From JAOSJL01 sp963704035 (GTDB lineage Bacteria > Actinomycetota > Acidimicrobiia > IMCC26256 > JAOSJL01), in the NCBI GenBank assembly GCA_963704035.1, contig CAVPGR010000004.1, positions 1,054,001-1,118,000 of the forward strand: a stretch of 64,000 nt of DNA, written 5' to 3'. Shown piece by piece: positions 18,788 through 27,326 of this stretch. A program made the translations under genes and the position numbers. How positions within the stretch are numbered: the first letter of the stretch is position 1; each line of letters starts with the position of its first letter. The notes under the pieces are model-generated. The model was not told the DNA's origin. It ran no database searches and saw only the letters and a program-made list of their open reading frames with translations.

Positions 18788-18801
18788 GAGGGTTCCGGGT
18801 C

Positions 18802-20706
18802 CTAGACGTCGAGGAAGCGAACGTCGGCGGCGTTCTGCTGGATGAAGCTGCGCCGGGCGTCGACATCGTCGCCCATCAAGCGCGAGAACATGTCGTCGGC
18901 GAGAGCGTCGACCTCTTCGATACTCACGCGCAGCAACGAGCGCGTCGCCGGGTCCATCGTGGTCTCCCAGAGCTCGCCGTAGTCCATCTCGCCGAGGCCC
19001 TTGAAGCGGCCGATCTCGAGCTTGCGACCCTCGTGCTCGGCACGGAAGGCCTCGAGTGCGGCGTCGTCTTTCAGGTAGGTCTTGTCCTTGCCGAGAACAA
19101 CCGAGTACAGAGGCGGCTGCGCGACGTAGACGTAGCCGCGCTCGAGCATCGGGTGCATCTGCCGGTACAGGAACGTGAGAAGCAGGGTACGGATGTGCGC
19201 GCCGTCGACGTCGGCGTCGGTGAGCAGTACGAGCTTGTGGTAGCGGGCCTTTTCGATGTCGAAATCGTCGCCGACACCCGCCCCCACGGCGGTGATCAGG
19301 GCTTGGATCTCTTCGTTCTTCAACATGCGGTCGATGCGGGCGCGCTCGACGTTGAGGATCTTGCCGCGGATGGGAAGAATCGCCTGTGTGTCACGGTCGC
19401 GCGCCTGCTTGGCCGGGCCACCGGCACTGTCGCCCTCGACGATGAAGATCTCGGCACGCTCGGGATCGCGGGTGACGCAGTCGGCCAGTTTTCCCGGCAT
19501 CGCCGCGGAGTCGAGCAGTGACTTGCGTCGCGTCAGATCACGCGCCTGGCGGGCGGCCTGGCGGGCGTGCGCCGCCTGGGCCGACTTGTCGATGATCCGG
19601 CGACCTTCGGCCGGGTGCTCCTCGAGCCAGTCGGCGAACTTCTCGTTCATCGTCTTCTCGACCATCGAGCGCATCTCGGTGTTCCCGAGCTTGGTCTTGG
19701 TCTGGCCCTCGAACTGGGGGTCGCGCAGCTTCACCGACACGATCGCCGTCATGCCTTCGCGGATGTCTTCGCCGAGAAGCTTGCCGTCCTTCTCCTTGAG
19801 GAGGGCGCGGGCGCGACCGTACTTGTTGATCACGTTCGTGAGAGCCTTCTTGAAACCCTCCTCGTGCATCCCGCCCTCGGTGGTGGCGATGTTGTTGGCG
19901 AACGAGTGCAGGCCCTCGTGGTAACCGGTGTTCCACTGGATCGCTACGTCGACCTCGGCGTCGTCGTTGCTCTCGGTCACCGACGCCACACGTTTGAACA
20001 GAGGGTCCTTGGAGGCGTTGAGATGCTTGACGAAATCGACGATGCCTCCCGAGTAGCAGAACTCATGCTTGATTTCGGGGTCGCTGCGCTTGTCGGTGAA
20101 ACGAATCTCGAGGCCCTTGTTCAGAAACGCCATCTCGCGTAGACGCTCCACCAGCGTTTGCGCTCGGAAGTCGACGTCGTCGAACACCTGGGCGTCCGGC
20201 CAGAAGGTGATGGTCGTGCCGGTCTTCTTCGAGGGCTTACCCTTCTTGATCTTCCCCTGGGGACGCCCACCCTTGGCGAAGTGCATCTCCCAGTTCGCTC
20301 CGTCACGCTGGATCCGCAGGTCGAGCCTCGACGACAAAGCGTTGACCACCGACACACCCACGCCGTGGAGGCCCCCGGAGATCTTGTAGCCGTCGCCGCC
20401 GAACTTGCCGCCGGCGTGCAGCGTGGTCATGACGACCTCGGCCGCCGACTTCGTGCGCGATTCAGGGTGCTTGTCGACGGGAATGCCGCGTCCGTTGTCG
20501 GACACGGTGCACGCTCCGTCGGACTGGATCGTGACGTCGATACGGGTGCAGTACCCGGCCATGGCCTCGTCGACAGCATTGTCGACGACCTCGTAGACCA
20601 GGTGGTGTAGACCCGACGGGCCGGTCGACCCGATGTACATGCCCGGGCGCTCGCGAACGGGCTCGAGGCCCTTGAGCACGGTGATGTCCTTGGCGGCGTA
20701 TGCCAC
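18802..20706 (-). CDS. gyrB: DNA gyrase subunit B
   Basis: 634 residues, full length. The GHKL ATPase shows LHHLVYEVVDNAVDEAMAGY, DNGRGIPVD and GGLHGVGVSVVNALS. The TOPRIM domain has IFIVEGDSAGGPAKQARDR and LTDADVDGAHIRTLLLTF, and the C-terminus has RFKGLGEMDYGELWETTMDP. EGDSAGG lacks the usual S after GG (P instead), a common actinobacterial variant I cannot fully assess. It supplies ATP-driven supercoiling together with gyrA, which follows after 14 bp. Confidence 0.97.
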   Translation of the reverse strand: MAYAAKDITVLKGLEPVRERPGMYIGSTGPSGLHHLVYEVVDNAVDEAMAGYCTRIDVTIQSDGACTVSDNGRGIPVDKHPESRTKSAAEVVMTTLHAGGKFGGDGYKISGGLHGVGVSVVNALSSRLDLRIQRDGANWEMHFAKGGRPQGKIKKGKPSKKTGTTITFWPDAQVFDDVDFRAQTLVERLREMAFLNKGLEIRFTDKRSDPEIKHEFCYSGGIVDFVKHLNASKDPLFKRVASVTESNDDAEVDVAIQWNTGYHEGLHSFANNIATTEGGMHEEGFKKALTNVINKYGRARALLKEKDGKLLGEDIREGMTAIVSVKLRDPQFEGQTKTKLGNTEMRSMVEKTMNEKFADWLEEHPAEGRRIIDKSAQAAHARQAARQARDLTRRKSLLDSAAMPGKLADCVTRDPERAEIFIVEGDSAGGPAKQARDRDTQAILPIRGKILNVERARIDRMLKNEEIQALITAVGAGVGDDFDIEKARYHKLVLLTDADVDGAHIRTLLLTFLYRQMHPMLERGYVYVAQPPLYSVVLGKDKTYLKDDAALEAFRAEHEGRKLEIGRFKGLGEMDYGELWETTMDPATRSLLRVSIEEVDALADDMFSRLMGDDVDARRSFIQQNAADVRFLDV

Positions 20707-20822
20707 GCGCGCGGTACCTCGCTACTCGGGGGACGACGGGTGCGACCGCCGGCGTCGGCTGTGTGCGTTCCTGCGAACGATGACGCTGCCGGCGAACCTG
20801 CTTCCGGACTCCTCCCGGATCG

Positions 20823-20843
20823 AGAAACCGCAGGTCAGAGCCG
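20823..20843 (+). repeat. 21-bp exact direct repeat, copy 2
   Basis: Identical to 1606-1626. It lies in the 186-bp interval between dciA and gyrB, in the upstream region of gyrB. Nothing else specific is seen in that interval. Confidence 0.5.
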
Positions 20844-20892
20844 GAAATCTCACTTGCACCACTCTACCAGACAGGCCTTGCGAAACGGGGTC

Positions 20893-21210
20893 TCACGGGG
20901 CGGGATTCGCGACGATCCGCAAGCTCCTGACGGCGTCGGATCCGGTCGCCTCGCGCACAGCAGCGAGCACGTCCTCGTGGCGGTACCGCAACTCGGTCAC
21001 CCATCCCGGCTGATCGACAGCGACGGTGAGTTGTCCGTCGCGCAGACCCCGGGGTCGGGCGTGCGCGGCGATCTGGTCGCCGACGATGGAGGCCCAGTCA
21101 CCCACCACCGTGGCGAGCACTCTCGGGTCCGAGAGACCCAGCTCCGCGCTCACCTCTGTGAGGCCCTCTACGACCGGGCGCGGCTGGTCGTCGGGTCGGC
21201 CGCGGCTCAC
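20893..21210 (-). CDS. dciA: DciA-like protein (DUF721), replicative helicase loader
   Basis: 105 residues. A DUF721 core with VVGDWASIVGDQIAAHARP, GQLTVAVDQPGWVTELRY and a helix ending SLRIV is clear. DciA proteins replace DnaC/DnaI as helicase loaders in most bacteria, and the slot between recF and gyrB (Rv0004) is the standard actinobacterial location. The start overlaps the recF stop by four bases. Confidence 0.85.
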   Translation of the reverse strand: MSRGRPDDQPRPVVEGLTEVSAELGLSDPRVLATVVGDWASIVGDQIAAHARPRGLRDGQLTVAVDQPGWVTELRYRHEDVLAAVREATGSDAVRSLRIVANPAP

Positions 21211-22301
21211 GCCACTTCCTCGAGTCGGCCCTCGCCGGCGCTCACGTGTCGTTCCACGACGATCCCGTCGGGGAGTCGTCCCGCCGTGGTGACGATCGTC
21301 TGACCGTCGGGCAGGTGGGCCACGAGCGCAGCCGAGCGGTGATCGTCGAGTTCGCTGAACACGTCATCGAGGAGGAGCACGGGGTCGTCGTCGGTGTCCT
21401 CGGCGACGAGGCGGTGTCCTCCCAGACGAAGGGCAAGCGCCAGGGTCCTCTGCTCCCCCTGAGAGGCATGCGTACGGGCCGCGAGACCCTCGATCGAGCA
21501 CTCCAGATCGTCGCGTTGGGGGCCGACCAGGGTCGTTCCGCGCTCGAGTTCCTTGTCCCGTGAGGCCTCGAGAGCCTCGGCCAGTTGACCCGCGGGGTCG
21601 CTCGGTCCCGTGAGCCACTCACTCGAATAGGCCGCCTCGATCGTGGTATCGGCCTCGGCGAGCACGCTGTAGGCCTCGGTGATGCAGGGACCGAGACGAT
21701 CCGTGAGCGCGAGCCGCGCGGCCGCCAACTCGCCTCCTGTGCGAGCGAACTGTGCATCGAACACGTCGAGTGTGTGGAGTGCCTCCGCGTCACGGGAGCG
21801 CGTTCGCAAGAGTGCGTTACGTTGGCGAAGGATCCGTTCGACGTCGCGACGGATCGTCGCAACGCGCGGCGTCAGGTCGGTCAACAGCCCGTCGAGAAGC
21901 TCCCGTCGCAGTGCCGGTGCTCCTTTCACGATCATCAGATCGTCGGGTGAGAACACCGTCGTGAGAAGCACCCCGGTACGGTCCGAGAGGCGCGTGGCAC
22001 GGGACCCGTCGACGAGAACACGGCTTCTCCCCGAGGCCGGGATCTCCGCCTCGATCCGGCGGTGGCGACTCCCCGTCGCGACCGCGACCCGCACGATCGC
22101 CCGGTGTGCATCGTGAGCGACGAGTGCACTGTCGGGGACTCCCCGCAGTGACCTGCCGGTGGCAGCCCAGGTAATCCCTTCGAGAAGGCTCGTCTTGCCC
22201 TGGCCATTGTCGCCGGTCACGACCGTGCATCCGGCCGGGAATTCGACGTCGACCTCCTCGTAGCACCGGAAGTCGCTCAGGTACACCGACGTCACGCGCA
22301 C
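21207..22301 (-). CDS. recF: DNA replication and repair protein RecF
   Basis: 364 residues, normal length. The Walker A motif is GDNGQGKTSLLEGI, preceded by LSDFRCYEEVDVEF. The signature motif region ASQGEQRTLALALRL and Walker B DDPVLLLDDVFSELD with the D-loop are present. RecF is an SMC-like ATPase that loads RecA with RecO/RecR at gaps. It is 28 bp downstream of dnaN and overlaps dciA. Confidence 0.95.
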   Translation of the reverse strand: MRVTSVYLSDFRCYEEVDVEFPAGCTVVTGDNGQGKTSLLEGITWAATGRSLRGVPDSALVAHDAHRAIVRVAVATGSRHRRIEAEIPASGRSRVLVDGSRATRLSDRTGVLLTTVFSPDDLMIVKGAPALRRELLDGLLTDLTPRVATIRRDVERILRQRNALLRTRSRDAEALHTLDVFDAQFARTGGELAAARLALTDRLGPCITEAYSVLAEADTTIEAAYSSEWLTGPSDPAGQLAEALEASRDKELERGTTLVGPQRDDLECSIEGLAARTHASQGEQRTLALALRLGGHRLVAEDTDDDPVLLLDDVFSELDDHRSAALVAHLPDGQTIVTTAGRLPDGIVVERHVSAGEGRLEEVA

Positions 22302-22329
22302 ACGCGGCTCCCGGTGCCGGAGGATCGTC

Positions 22330-23439
22330 TCAGGAGATGCGCACCGGCATGAGCAGGTACAGAAAATCGTCGTCGCCGTCGCTCGGACGCAGCGTCGCCG
22401 GCTTCAGGGGATCGAGACACTCGATGACGACCTCGGCCGCGTCGCCACACGCCTGGATCCCATCGAGCAGGAACTCCGGATTGAATGCGACCGTGAGCTC
22501 GGCGTCGGTGCCCTCGAACTTGGCATCGATCGCTTCACGGGCCTCACCGACTTCCTGGGCCACCGCCGACAATTCGGTGCCTTCGGGCGTCATACGCATG
22601 CGGACCGGCGAGTTGTCGCGACCCTGCCCGACAAGACGGACCCGCTTGCACGCTTCGGCCAAGATCTCACGCCCGACGGTGAGGCGGTTCGGATAGTCAC
22701 TCGGAATCAGCTGTTCGTAGTTCGGGAAATCGCCTTCTATGAGGCGCGTCGTGACCTCGGCGCCCTCCACCCTGAAGACGGCCTCTCTCTCGGAGAACAC
22801 CACCTCGAGGTTCCCGTCACCGAGCAGACGCTGCACTTCCGCGAGACCCTTGGCCGGCACCAGCACCTGCTGGCCCTCACTCAGCATCGTGACACCCGAG
22901 AGGTCTCTCACGGCCAGCCTGTACGAGTCGGTGGCCACGAGCCGAAGACCGTCGGTCGTCGCGGCGAGCAACACCCCTGTGAGGATCGGGCGCGCGTCGT
23001 CGCGCGATGCCGCCGAGATCACCTGGTGCAGCGCCGTGGCGAGCTTTCCCGCGTCGGTCGTGACCGCATCGCCCGACACATCGGGAAGTCTCGGGAAATC
23101 CTCGGTCGGAAGCACACGTAGTGCGAACTTCGACGGGCCGGCCGTTATACGTGCCTCTTCGTCGACGATGTCGACCGACACAGAACCGGGATCGAGAGAA
23201 CGAACGACCTCGGCCAACAACTTGGCCGGAATCACCGCGGTGCCCGACTCCCCCACATCGGCGGGAGCACGCACACGTACGGTCAGTTCGAGATCGGATC
23301 CGACGAGTTCCACCGAGTCGGTCGACGCGACGATCCGAAGCCCCGACAGGACGGGTAGCACCCCCGTTCGTGACGCCACGGCGCGTTGCGCGGTGGTGAT
23401 GGCATCGGCCAGTGCGTCACGTTCACAGCGGAACTTCAC
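22330..23439 (-). CDS. dnaN: DNA polymerase III sliding clamp (beta subunit)
   Basis: 369 residues from the GTG at 23439 with GGAGGGGGGAA just upstream. It has the three-domain DnaN pattern: KFRCERDALADAITTAQRAV, VLPVLSGLRIVA, LRLVATDSYRLAVRD and the C-terminal LYLLMPVRIS hydrophobic pocket region. It follows oriC and is read away from it. Confidence 0.96.
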   Translation of the reverse strand: MKFRCERDALADAITTAQRAVASRTGVLPVLSGLRIVASTDSVELVGSDLELTVRVRAPADVGESGTAVIPAKLLAEVVRSLDPGSVSVDIVDEEARITAGPSKFALRVLPTEDFPRLPDVSGDAVTTDAGKLATALHQVISAASRDDARPILTGVLLAATTDGLRLVATDSYRLAVRDLSGVTMLSEGQQVLVPAKGLAEVQRLLGDGNLEVVFSEREAVFRVEGAEVTTRLIEGDFPNYEQLIPSDYPNRLTVGREILAEACKRVRLVGQGRDNSPVRMRMTPEGTELSAVAQEVGEAREAIDAKFEGTDAELTVAFNPEFLLDGIQACGDAAEVVIECLDPLKPATLRPSDGDDDFLYLLMPVRIS

Positions 23440-23666
23440 GTTCCCCCCTCCTGCATTACTGAGAAGTTATGAAATATCTAGTTGTAGTAGTAGCACCTGT
23501 GGATTGGGGACGACGCGGTGTTCCCGCAGGTCACACCCGGTTCGCGTCCTCACACGTCGTCCACAGGCGTCCACAGCGAGTGGTCGTCGGATGGCGGAAC
23601 TACAAGAGATTCCCACCGCGGCGGGTTCGCTTTCCCCACCGTTCCACAGAGTTATCCACCGGTCGG
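23440..23666. other. oriC: replication origin with DnaA boxes, DnaA-trio and AT-rich element
   Basis: Between dnaN and dnaA. An AT-rich stretch at about 23453-23480 is followed by TAGTTGTAGTAGTAG (23479-23493), four or five DnaA-trio units. Four bp further is a DnaA box TGTGGATTG (23498-23506). Other box-like sites are TCGTCCACA (23557-23565), GCGTCCACA (about 23568-23576) and TTATCCACC (23652-23660). The order box, short GC spacer, trios, AT-rich tract is that of the basal unwinding system described in Bacillus subtilis. Unwinding should start on the dnaN side. Confidence 0.85.
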
Positions 23667-25094
23667 TTACCCACCGGTACCCAGCCGGATCCGACGGATG
23701 AGCTCGTTGACCTGATTGAAGATGGTTCGCCGCTCTGCCATCTGACCGCGGATCTTCTCGACGGCGTGCATGACCGTCGTGTGGTCCCGCCCGCCGAACT
23801 CCTCGGCGATCTTGGGATAGCTGTAGTCGGTCAGCTCCCGGAAGACGTACATCCCGATCTGGCGGGCTGTCACCAACGGACGTCGGCGGCTCTTTCCGAT
23901 CAGTTCCTCGACAGGCCATCCGAACATCTCGGCCGTTTCTTCGAGGATGAGTTGAGGGGTGATGACACGGGGCTGAGACGTCGGGACGAGGTCGGACAGG
24001 ACCTCACGGGCCACGGCTTCGGTGAGAGGAGCCTGGTTGAGACTGGAATAGGCCGTGACCCGGATGAGGGCCCCTTCGAGTTCTCGAACGTTGTTGGTGA
24101 CGTGGTTGGCGATGAACTCGAGCACCGGGGCGGGGATGTCGCCGAAGTGCTCGGATTCGGCCTTGGTCCGGAGGATCGCCAGGCGGGTCTCGAATTCGGG
24201 TGGCTGGATGTCGGTGGTGAGGCCCCATTCGAAGCGCGATCGGAGGCGGTCTTCGAGGGTGGCGATCGACTTCGGGGAACGGTCGGAACAGATCACGATC
24301 TGGCTCTCGCCGCCGTGCAGGGAGTTGAACGTGTGGAAGAACTCTTCCTGGAGTTGTTGCGAGCGCTCGAGGAACTGGATGTCGTCGATCAGAAGCACGT
24401 CGATGTCGCGGTAGCGGCGCTTGAATCCGGGCGTCGTGTTCGTACGGATGGCGTCGACGAACTCGTTCATGAAGGTCTCCGTGGAGACGTAGCGGACGCG
24501 CTTGTCGGGGAACACGTCGTGGACGTGGTGGCCGATCGCGTGCAGGAGGTGGGTCTTGCCGAGGCCGGCACCCCCGTAGATGAACAGGGGGTTGTAGGAA
24601 CGGGCCGGAGCTTCCGCCACCGACAGCGCGGCCGCGTGGGCGAACCGGTTGGACGTGCCGATGACGAATTGGTCGAAGCGGTAGCGGGGGTTCAGGGAAC
24701 CGGCCGGCCAGCTGGGAGCCTGCTCGCCGTCGGGTTCCGCTCGCGCTCCGGAGGCCACGTCGGTCGGCTCGGAGGCGGCGGCATCGGGCACCGCCGGCTC
24801 GGTGGTCTCGCCGGGAGCGGTGCGCACGACAAGTTGGACGTCGAGCTCGTGACCGCAGGAACGTACGGCCTCACGCAACTCCTCCATGTAACCGGAGTTG
24901 ACGCGGTCCCGTACGACAGAGCTGGGGACACCGAGGACCAGGGTGCCGTCCTCGAATCCGACGGCGTCGACGCCCTGGAACCAGGTGTTCCACGCGGCGG
25001 CGGGCACCTTCTCTTCCAACGCGGACGCGGCTTCCCGCCAGAGCGTTTCAGCCGTCGCGTCGCCGTTCTGTTGGATATCCACAGGGCCATCCAC
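23667..25094 (-). CDS. dnaA: Chromosomal replication initiator DnaA
   Basis: About 475 residues. Domain I begins TLWREAASALEEKVPAAAW; domain II is a variable acidic linker. Domain III has RYRFDQFVIGTSNRFAHAAA, GGAGLGKTHLLHAIGHHV (Walker A), VLLIDDIQFLE (Walker B) and SDRSPKSIATLEDRLRSRFE; domain IV carries the box-binding GGRDHTTVMHAVEKI. The start is unsettled: GTG at 25094 or 25082 are both in frame without a clear ribosome site, and both lie within DnaA boxes. The longer open frame to 25187 looks unconserved. Confidence 0.95.
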   Translation of the reverse strand: MDGPVDIQQNGDATAETLWREAASALEEKVPAAAWNTWFQGVDAVGFEDGTLVLGVPSSVVRDRVNSGYMEELREAVRSCGHELDVQLVVRTAPGETTEPAVPDAAASEPTDVASGARAEPDGEQAPSWPAGSLNPRYRFDQFVIGTSNRFAHAAALSVAEAPARSYNPLFIYGGAGLGKTHLLHAIGHHVHDVFPDKRVRYVSTETFMNEFVDAIRTNTTPGFKRRYRDIDVLLIDDIQFLERSQQLQEEFFHTFNSLHGGESQIVICSDRSPKSIATLEDRLRSRFEWGLTTDIQPPEFETRLAILRTKAESEHFGDIPAPVLEFIANHVTNNVRELEGALIRVTAYSSLNQAPLTEAVAREVLSDLVPTSQPRVITPQLILEETAEMFGWPVEELIGKSRRRPLVTARQIGMYVFRELTDYSYPKIAEEFGGRDHTTVMHAVEKIRGQMAERRTIFNQVNELIRRIRLGTGG

Positions 25095-25106
25095 AGGTGT
25101 GGAGAA
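25075..25106. promoter_or_regulatory. DnaA-box cluster over the dnaA start
   Basis: ATATCCACA (25075-25083), CCATCCACA (25087-25095) and TGTGGAGAA (25098-25106, complement TTCTCCACA) lie within 32 bp, across the probable start codons of dnaA. Each matches the TTATCCACA consensus at seven or eight of nine positions. They suggest autoregulation of dnaA or a second part of a bipartite origin. Confidence 0.55.
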
Positions 25107-25405
25107 AGAACGACGGAGGCGAAAAGGGGATCGCCTCCGCGTGGATCTCGGGTTGATCTGTCGGGGAACGCGAGCGGAACCTAACACCGGCGGTGCCCGC
25201 GGACAAGAGCGGAGGTGGAGCGCCCGTAGCCGCTGAATCGAAGCAGGCGACCGGCTGCGTTGCGGGGCGTGGGGGGTGCCCCGTAGACTGCCGGACTCAA
25301 CACCCCGGCGTCGTCGCTCACCGCACCAGGCTCACCGCACCAGCAGCGACGCATCCACCACCTCCGAGCGTGCCGTGCACGCCCGTCTCCATCGAAGAGG
25401 GTTCC

Positions 25406-25540
25406 GTGAAACGCACATTCCAACCCAACAACCGGAGGCGTAAGCGCCGCCACGGGTTCCGTACCCGGTCCCGCACACGTGGCGGACGCGCCGTCCTCAA
25501 GGCTCGCCGCCGCCGCGGACGCAGCCGACTCTCGGCCTGA
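25406..25540 (+). CDS. rpmH: 50S ribosomal protein L34
   Basis: 44 residues, GTG start at 25406 after AAGAGGG. The sequence VKRTFQPNNRRRKRRHGFR and the highly basic remainder are diagnostic of L34. It is divergent from dnaA; the interval 25095-25405 between them holds their promoters and no other gene. Confidence 0.97.
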   Translation: MKRTFQPNNRRRKRRHGFRTRSRTRGGRAVLKARRRRGRSRLSA

Positions 25541-25899
25541 TCGAGCCCGTTCGTCACCGTGCGACCTTCGAGGCGCTGGCGCGTGCACGACGCTACCGAC
25601 GGGGACCGCTCACGATGAGCGCGACTCCAACCACTGAGCGTGGTCCATGCGTGGCGTACGCAATCGCCCGCAGCGTGGGATCAGCCCCGGCGCGCAATCG
25701 TATCCGGCGTCGTCTGCGCGCTTCGATGGGCGCACGGAGCGGTCGACTGGAGCCCGACCTTGCGTACCTGGTCGGGGCGTCGGCGGGCGCCGAACAGCTG
25801 AGTTTCTCCGAGCTCGACCGATCCATAGAAGCGGCTCTCGAGGATGTCCACGGCGATGTCCACGGCGATGTCCACGGCGATGGTCGGTGGGGACACCTC
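25537..25899 (+). CDS. rnpA: Ribonuclease P protein component, continuous with YidD
   Basis: RnpA binds the RNase P RNA and helps process tRNA 5' ends. The visible blocks are ATFEALARARRYRRGPLT, VAYAIARSVGSAPARNRIRRRLR (the RNR signature) and YLVGASAGAEQLSFSEL. The frame is open back to rpmH without ATG or GTG before the conserved N-terminus; a CTG at 25537, overlapping the rpmH stop, is the only nearby candidate start. At the C-terminus three 12-bp repeats (25843-25878, encoding DVHG units) lead in frame into YidD with no stop. In another frame a TGA at 25901 overlaps the YidD GTG (GTGA), the arrangement expected for separate genes, so an indel may have created the fusion. Confidence 0.85.
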
Positions 25900-26162
25900 G
25901 TGACGGCCCAGAACACGGCACCAACCCGGCGTCGCACCCCCCTGGCGTGGCTGCTGCTCGGACTGGTCAAGGTCTACCGGACGGTGAGTGCCGGCACCCG
26001 GCCGCACTGTCGGTACCTCCCGACCTGTTCGGCGTACGCGGAAGAAGCGCTACGTACTCACGGGGCGTTGCGCGGCGGTTGGATGGCCATCCGACGGATC
26101 TCGCGTTGTCATCCGTGGGGCGACTCGGGCTACGACCCTGTCCCCGGCACGCACCGACGTGA
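25900..26162 (+). CDS. yidD: Membrane protein insertion efficiency factor YidD
   Basis: From GTG 25900: PLAWLLLGLVKVYRTVSAG, then RYLPTCSAYAEEALRTHGA with the conserved Cys, GGWMAIRRISRCHPW and GDSGYDPVP. This is the complete YidD (DUF37) fold. Amphipathic and membrane-associated, it assists YidC. The 3' end is unclear: the frame stays open past yidC's start to 26859, which cannot be genuine, so I place the end just after DPVPGTHR. A frame change there would give a stop TAG at 26253 directly before yidC. Confidence 0.85.
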
Positions 26163-26255
26163 CGCGGGTGGAGACACGCCGGGAACCGGTGCACGTGGGC
26201 ACGGCCCCCGACAGCCCACGACGGCGCGCACAACGCGGCGCGAAAGGCGGCCTAG

Positions 26256-27323
26256 ATGGAGCTTCTCTCCACGGCATGGAACGCCATTCTCAATGCCCTC
26301 GGGGCGATCCTCGCCTTCTTCTACGCCATCGTCCCGAGCTACGGCTTTGCCATCATCGGGCTCACGGTTCTCCTCAGGCTCCTGCTCTACCCGCTCACCG
26401 CCAAACAGGCACGCTCGATGCTGGCCATGCAGCGGATCCAGCCGGAGATCAAGAAGCTCCAGGCGAAGTACAAGAACGACCGCCAGCGTCTCAACGAAGA
26501 GACGATGGCGTTCTACAAGGAGAACAAGATCAATCCGCTCGCGGGGTGTCTGCCTCTCCTCGCGCAGATGCCGATCTTCATCGCGCTGTTCCGGATCCTG
26601 CGCAACCCGTTCGAGTACATCCCTCAGGGCTCCGCGCTCTACGACTCGTTCTGCGGTGGGGTATCCCCCGACAGCTGCAACCCCATCGGTCTCAAGTTCC
26701 TCAACGTCGATCTGTCGCTCAGCGCCCAGGATCCACACGGGTCCTTCGTGGCGGCGCTGCCTTACCTCCTGCTGGTCGCCCTCGTGGGGCTCAGCGGGTA
26801 CCTCCAGTCACGCCAGTCGATGCGCTACCAGGCGCAGGCCAACCCCCAGACCCAGATGATCGGCAAGCTCATGCCCGTCATCTTCATGTTCATCTCGCTC
26901 TCCCTGCCTGCCGGCGTGGTGCTCTACTTCCTCGTGAGCAACGTCTGGCAGATCGGACAGCAGGAGATAATCTTCCGCCGTGAGGGCCAGGAACCCGTAG
27001 CCGCTCCGGAAGGCTCTCGCGAGCGGAAGTCGGCAGGGCGGGCGACGCCCCCCAAGAACTCCCGAAGCGGAGCGGTGTCCTCGGACGCAGGAAAGGCCGC
27101 AGCAGCCACGAAGACCACGCCGACGAAGACCACGCCGACGGAGGCAAAGCCCTCCAAAGCCCCGCCCCCGGGATCGAAGAAGGCAGGGTCCCCGGCGAGT
27201 TCGCAGCGGTCCTCGTCCGGGAAGAGCCCCATTCGAAGCGGCCGGCGTGGCCCTGTGACGGGCAAGCAGGCTGCGCCCGACGAGCCCGGCGCTCCACGTC
27301 CCCCCAAGAAGAAACGGAAGTAG
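26256..27323 (+). CDS. yidC: Membrane protein insertase YidC
   Basis: 355 residues, Oxa1/YidC-type without the large periplasmic domain, as in Gram-positives. Helices start with GFAIIGLTVLLRLLLYPL; the conserved cytoplasmic coiled coil reads RIQPEIKKLQAKYKNDRQRLNEE in two blocks, and the substrate groove region is LAGCLPLLAQMPIFIALFR. After the last helix (FISLSLPAGVVLYFLVSNVW) there is a basic, Ala/Lys/Pro-rich tail of about 110 residues ending KKKRK. Basic tails in YidC are known to contact ribosomes; this one is long. Confidence 0.95.
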   Translation: MELLSTAWNAILNALGAILAFFYAIVPSYGFAIIGLTVLLRLLLYPLTAKQARSMLAMQRIQPEIKKLQAKYKNDRQRLNEETMAFYKENKINPLAGCLPLLAQMPIFIALFRILRNPFEYIPQGSALYDSFCGGVSPDSCNPIGLKFLNVDLSLSAQDPHGSFVAALPYLLLVALVGLSGYLQSRQSMRYQAQANPQTQMIGKLMPVIFMFISLSLPAGVVLYFLVSNVWQIGQQEIIFRREGQEPVAAPEGSRERKSAGRATPPKNSRSGAVSSDAGKAAAATKTTPTKTTPTEAKPSKAPPPGSKKAGSPASSQRSSSGKSPIRSGRRGPVTGKQAAPDEPGAPRPPKKKRK

Positions 27324-27326
27324 TTC

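Noticed and set aside
25615..26859. A 414-residue protein covering RnpA, YidD and the first half of yidC in another frame
   Set aside because: Beyond DPVPGTHR the product is low-complexity shadow sequence of yidC; only the RnpA and YidD parts are conserved.
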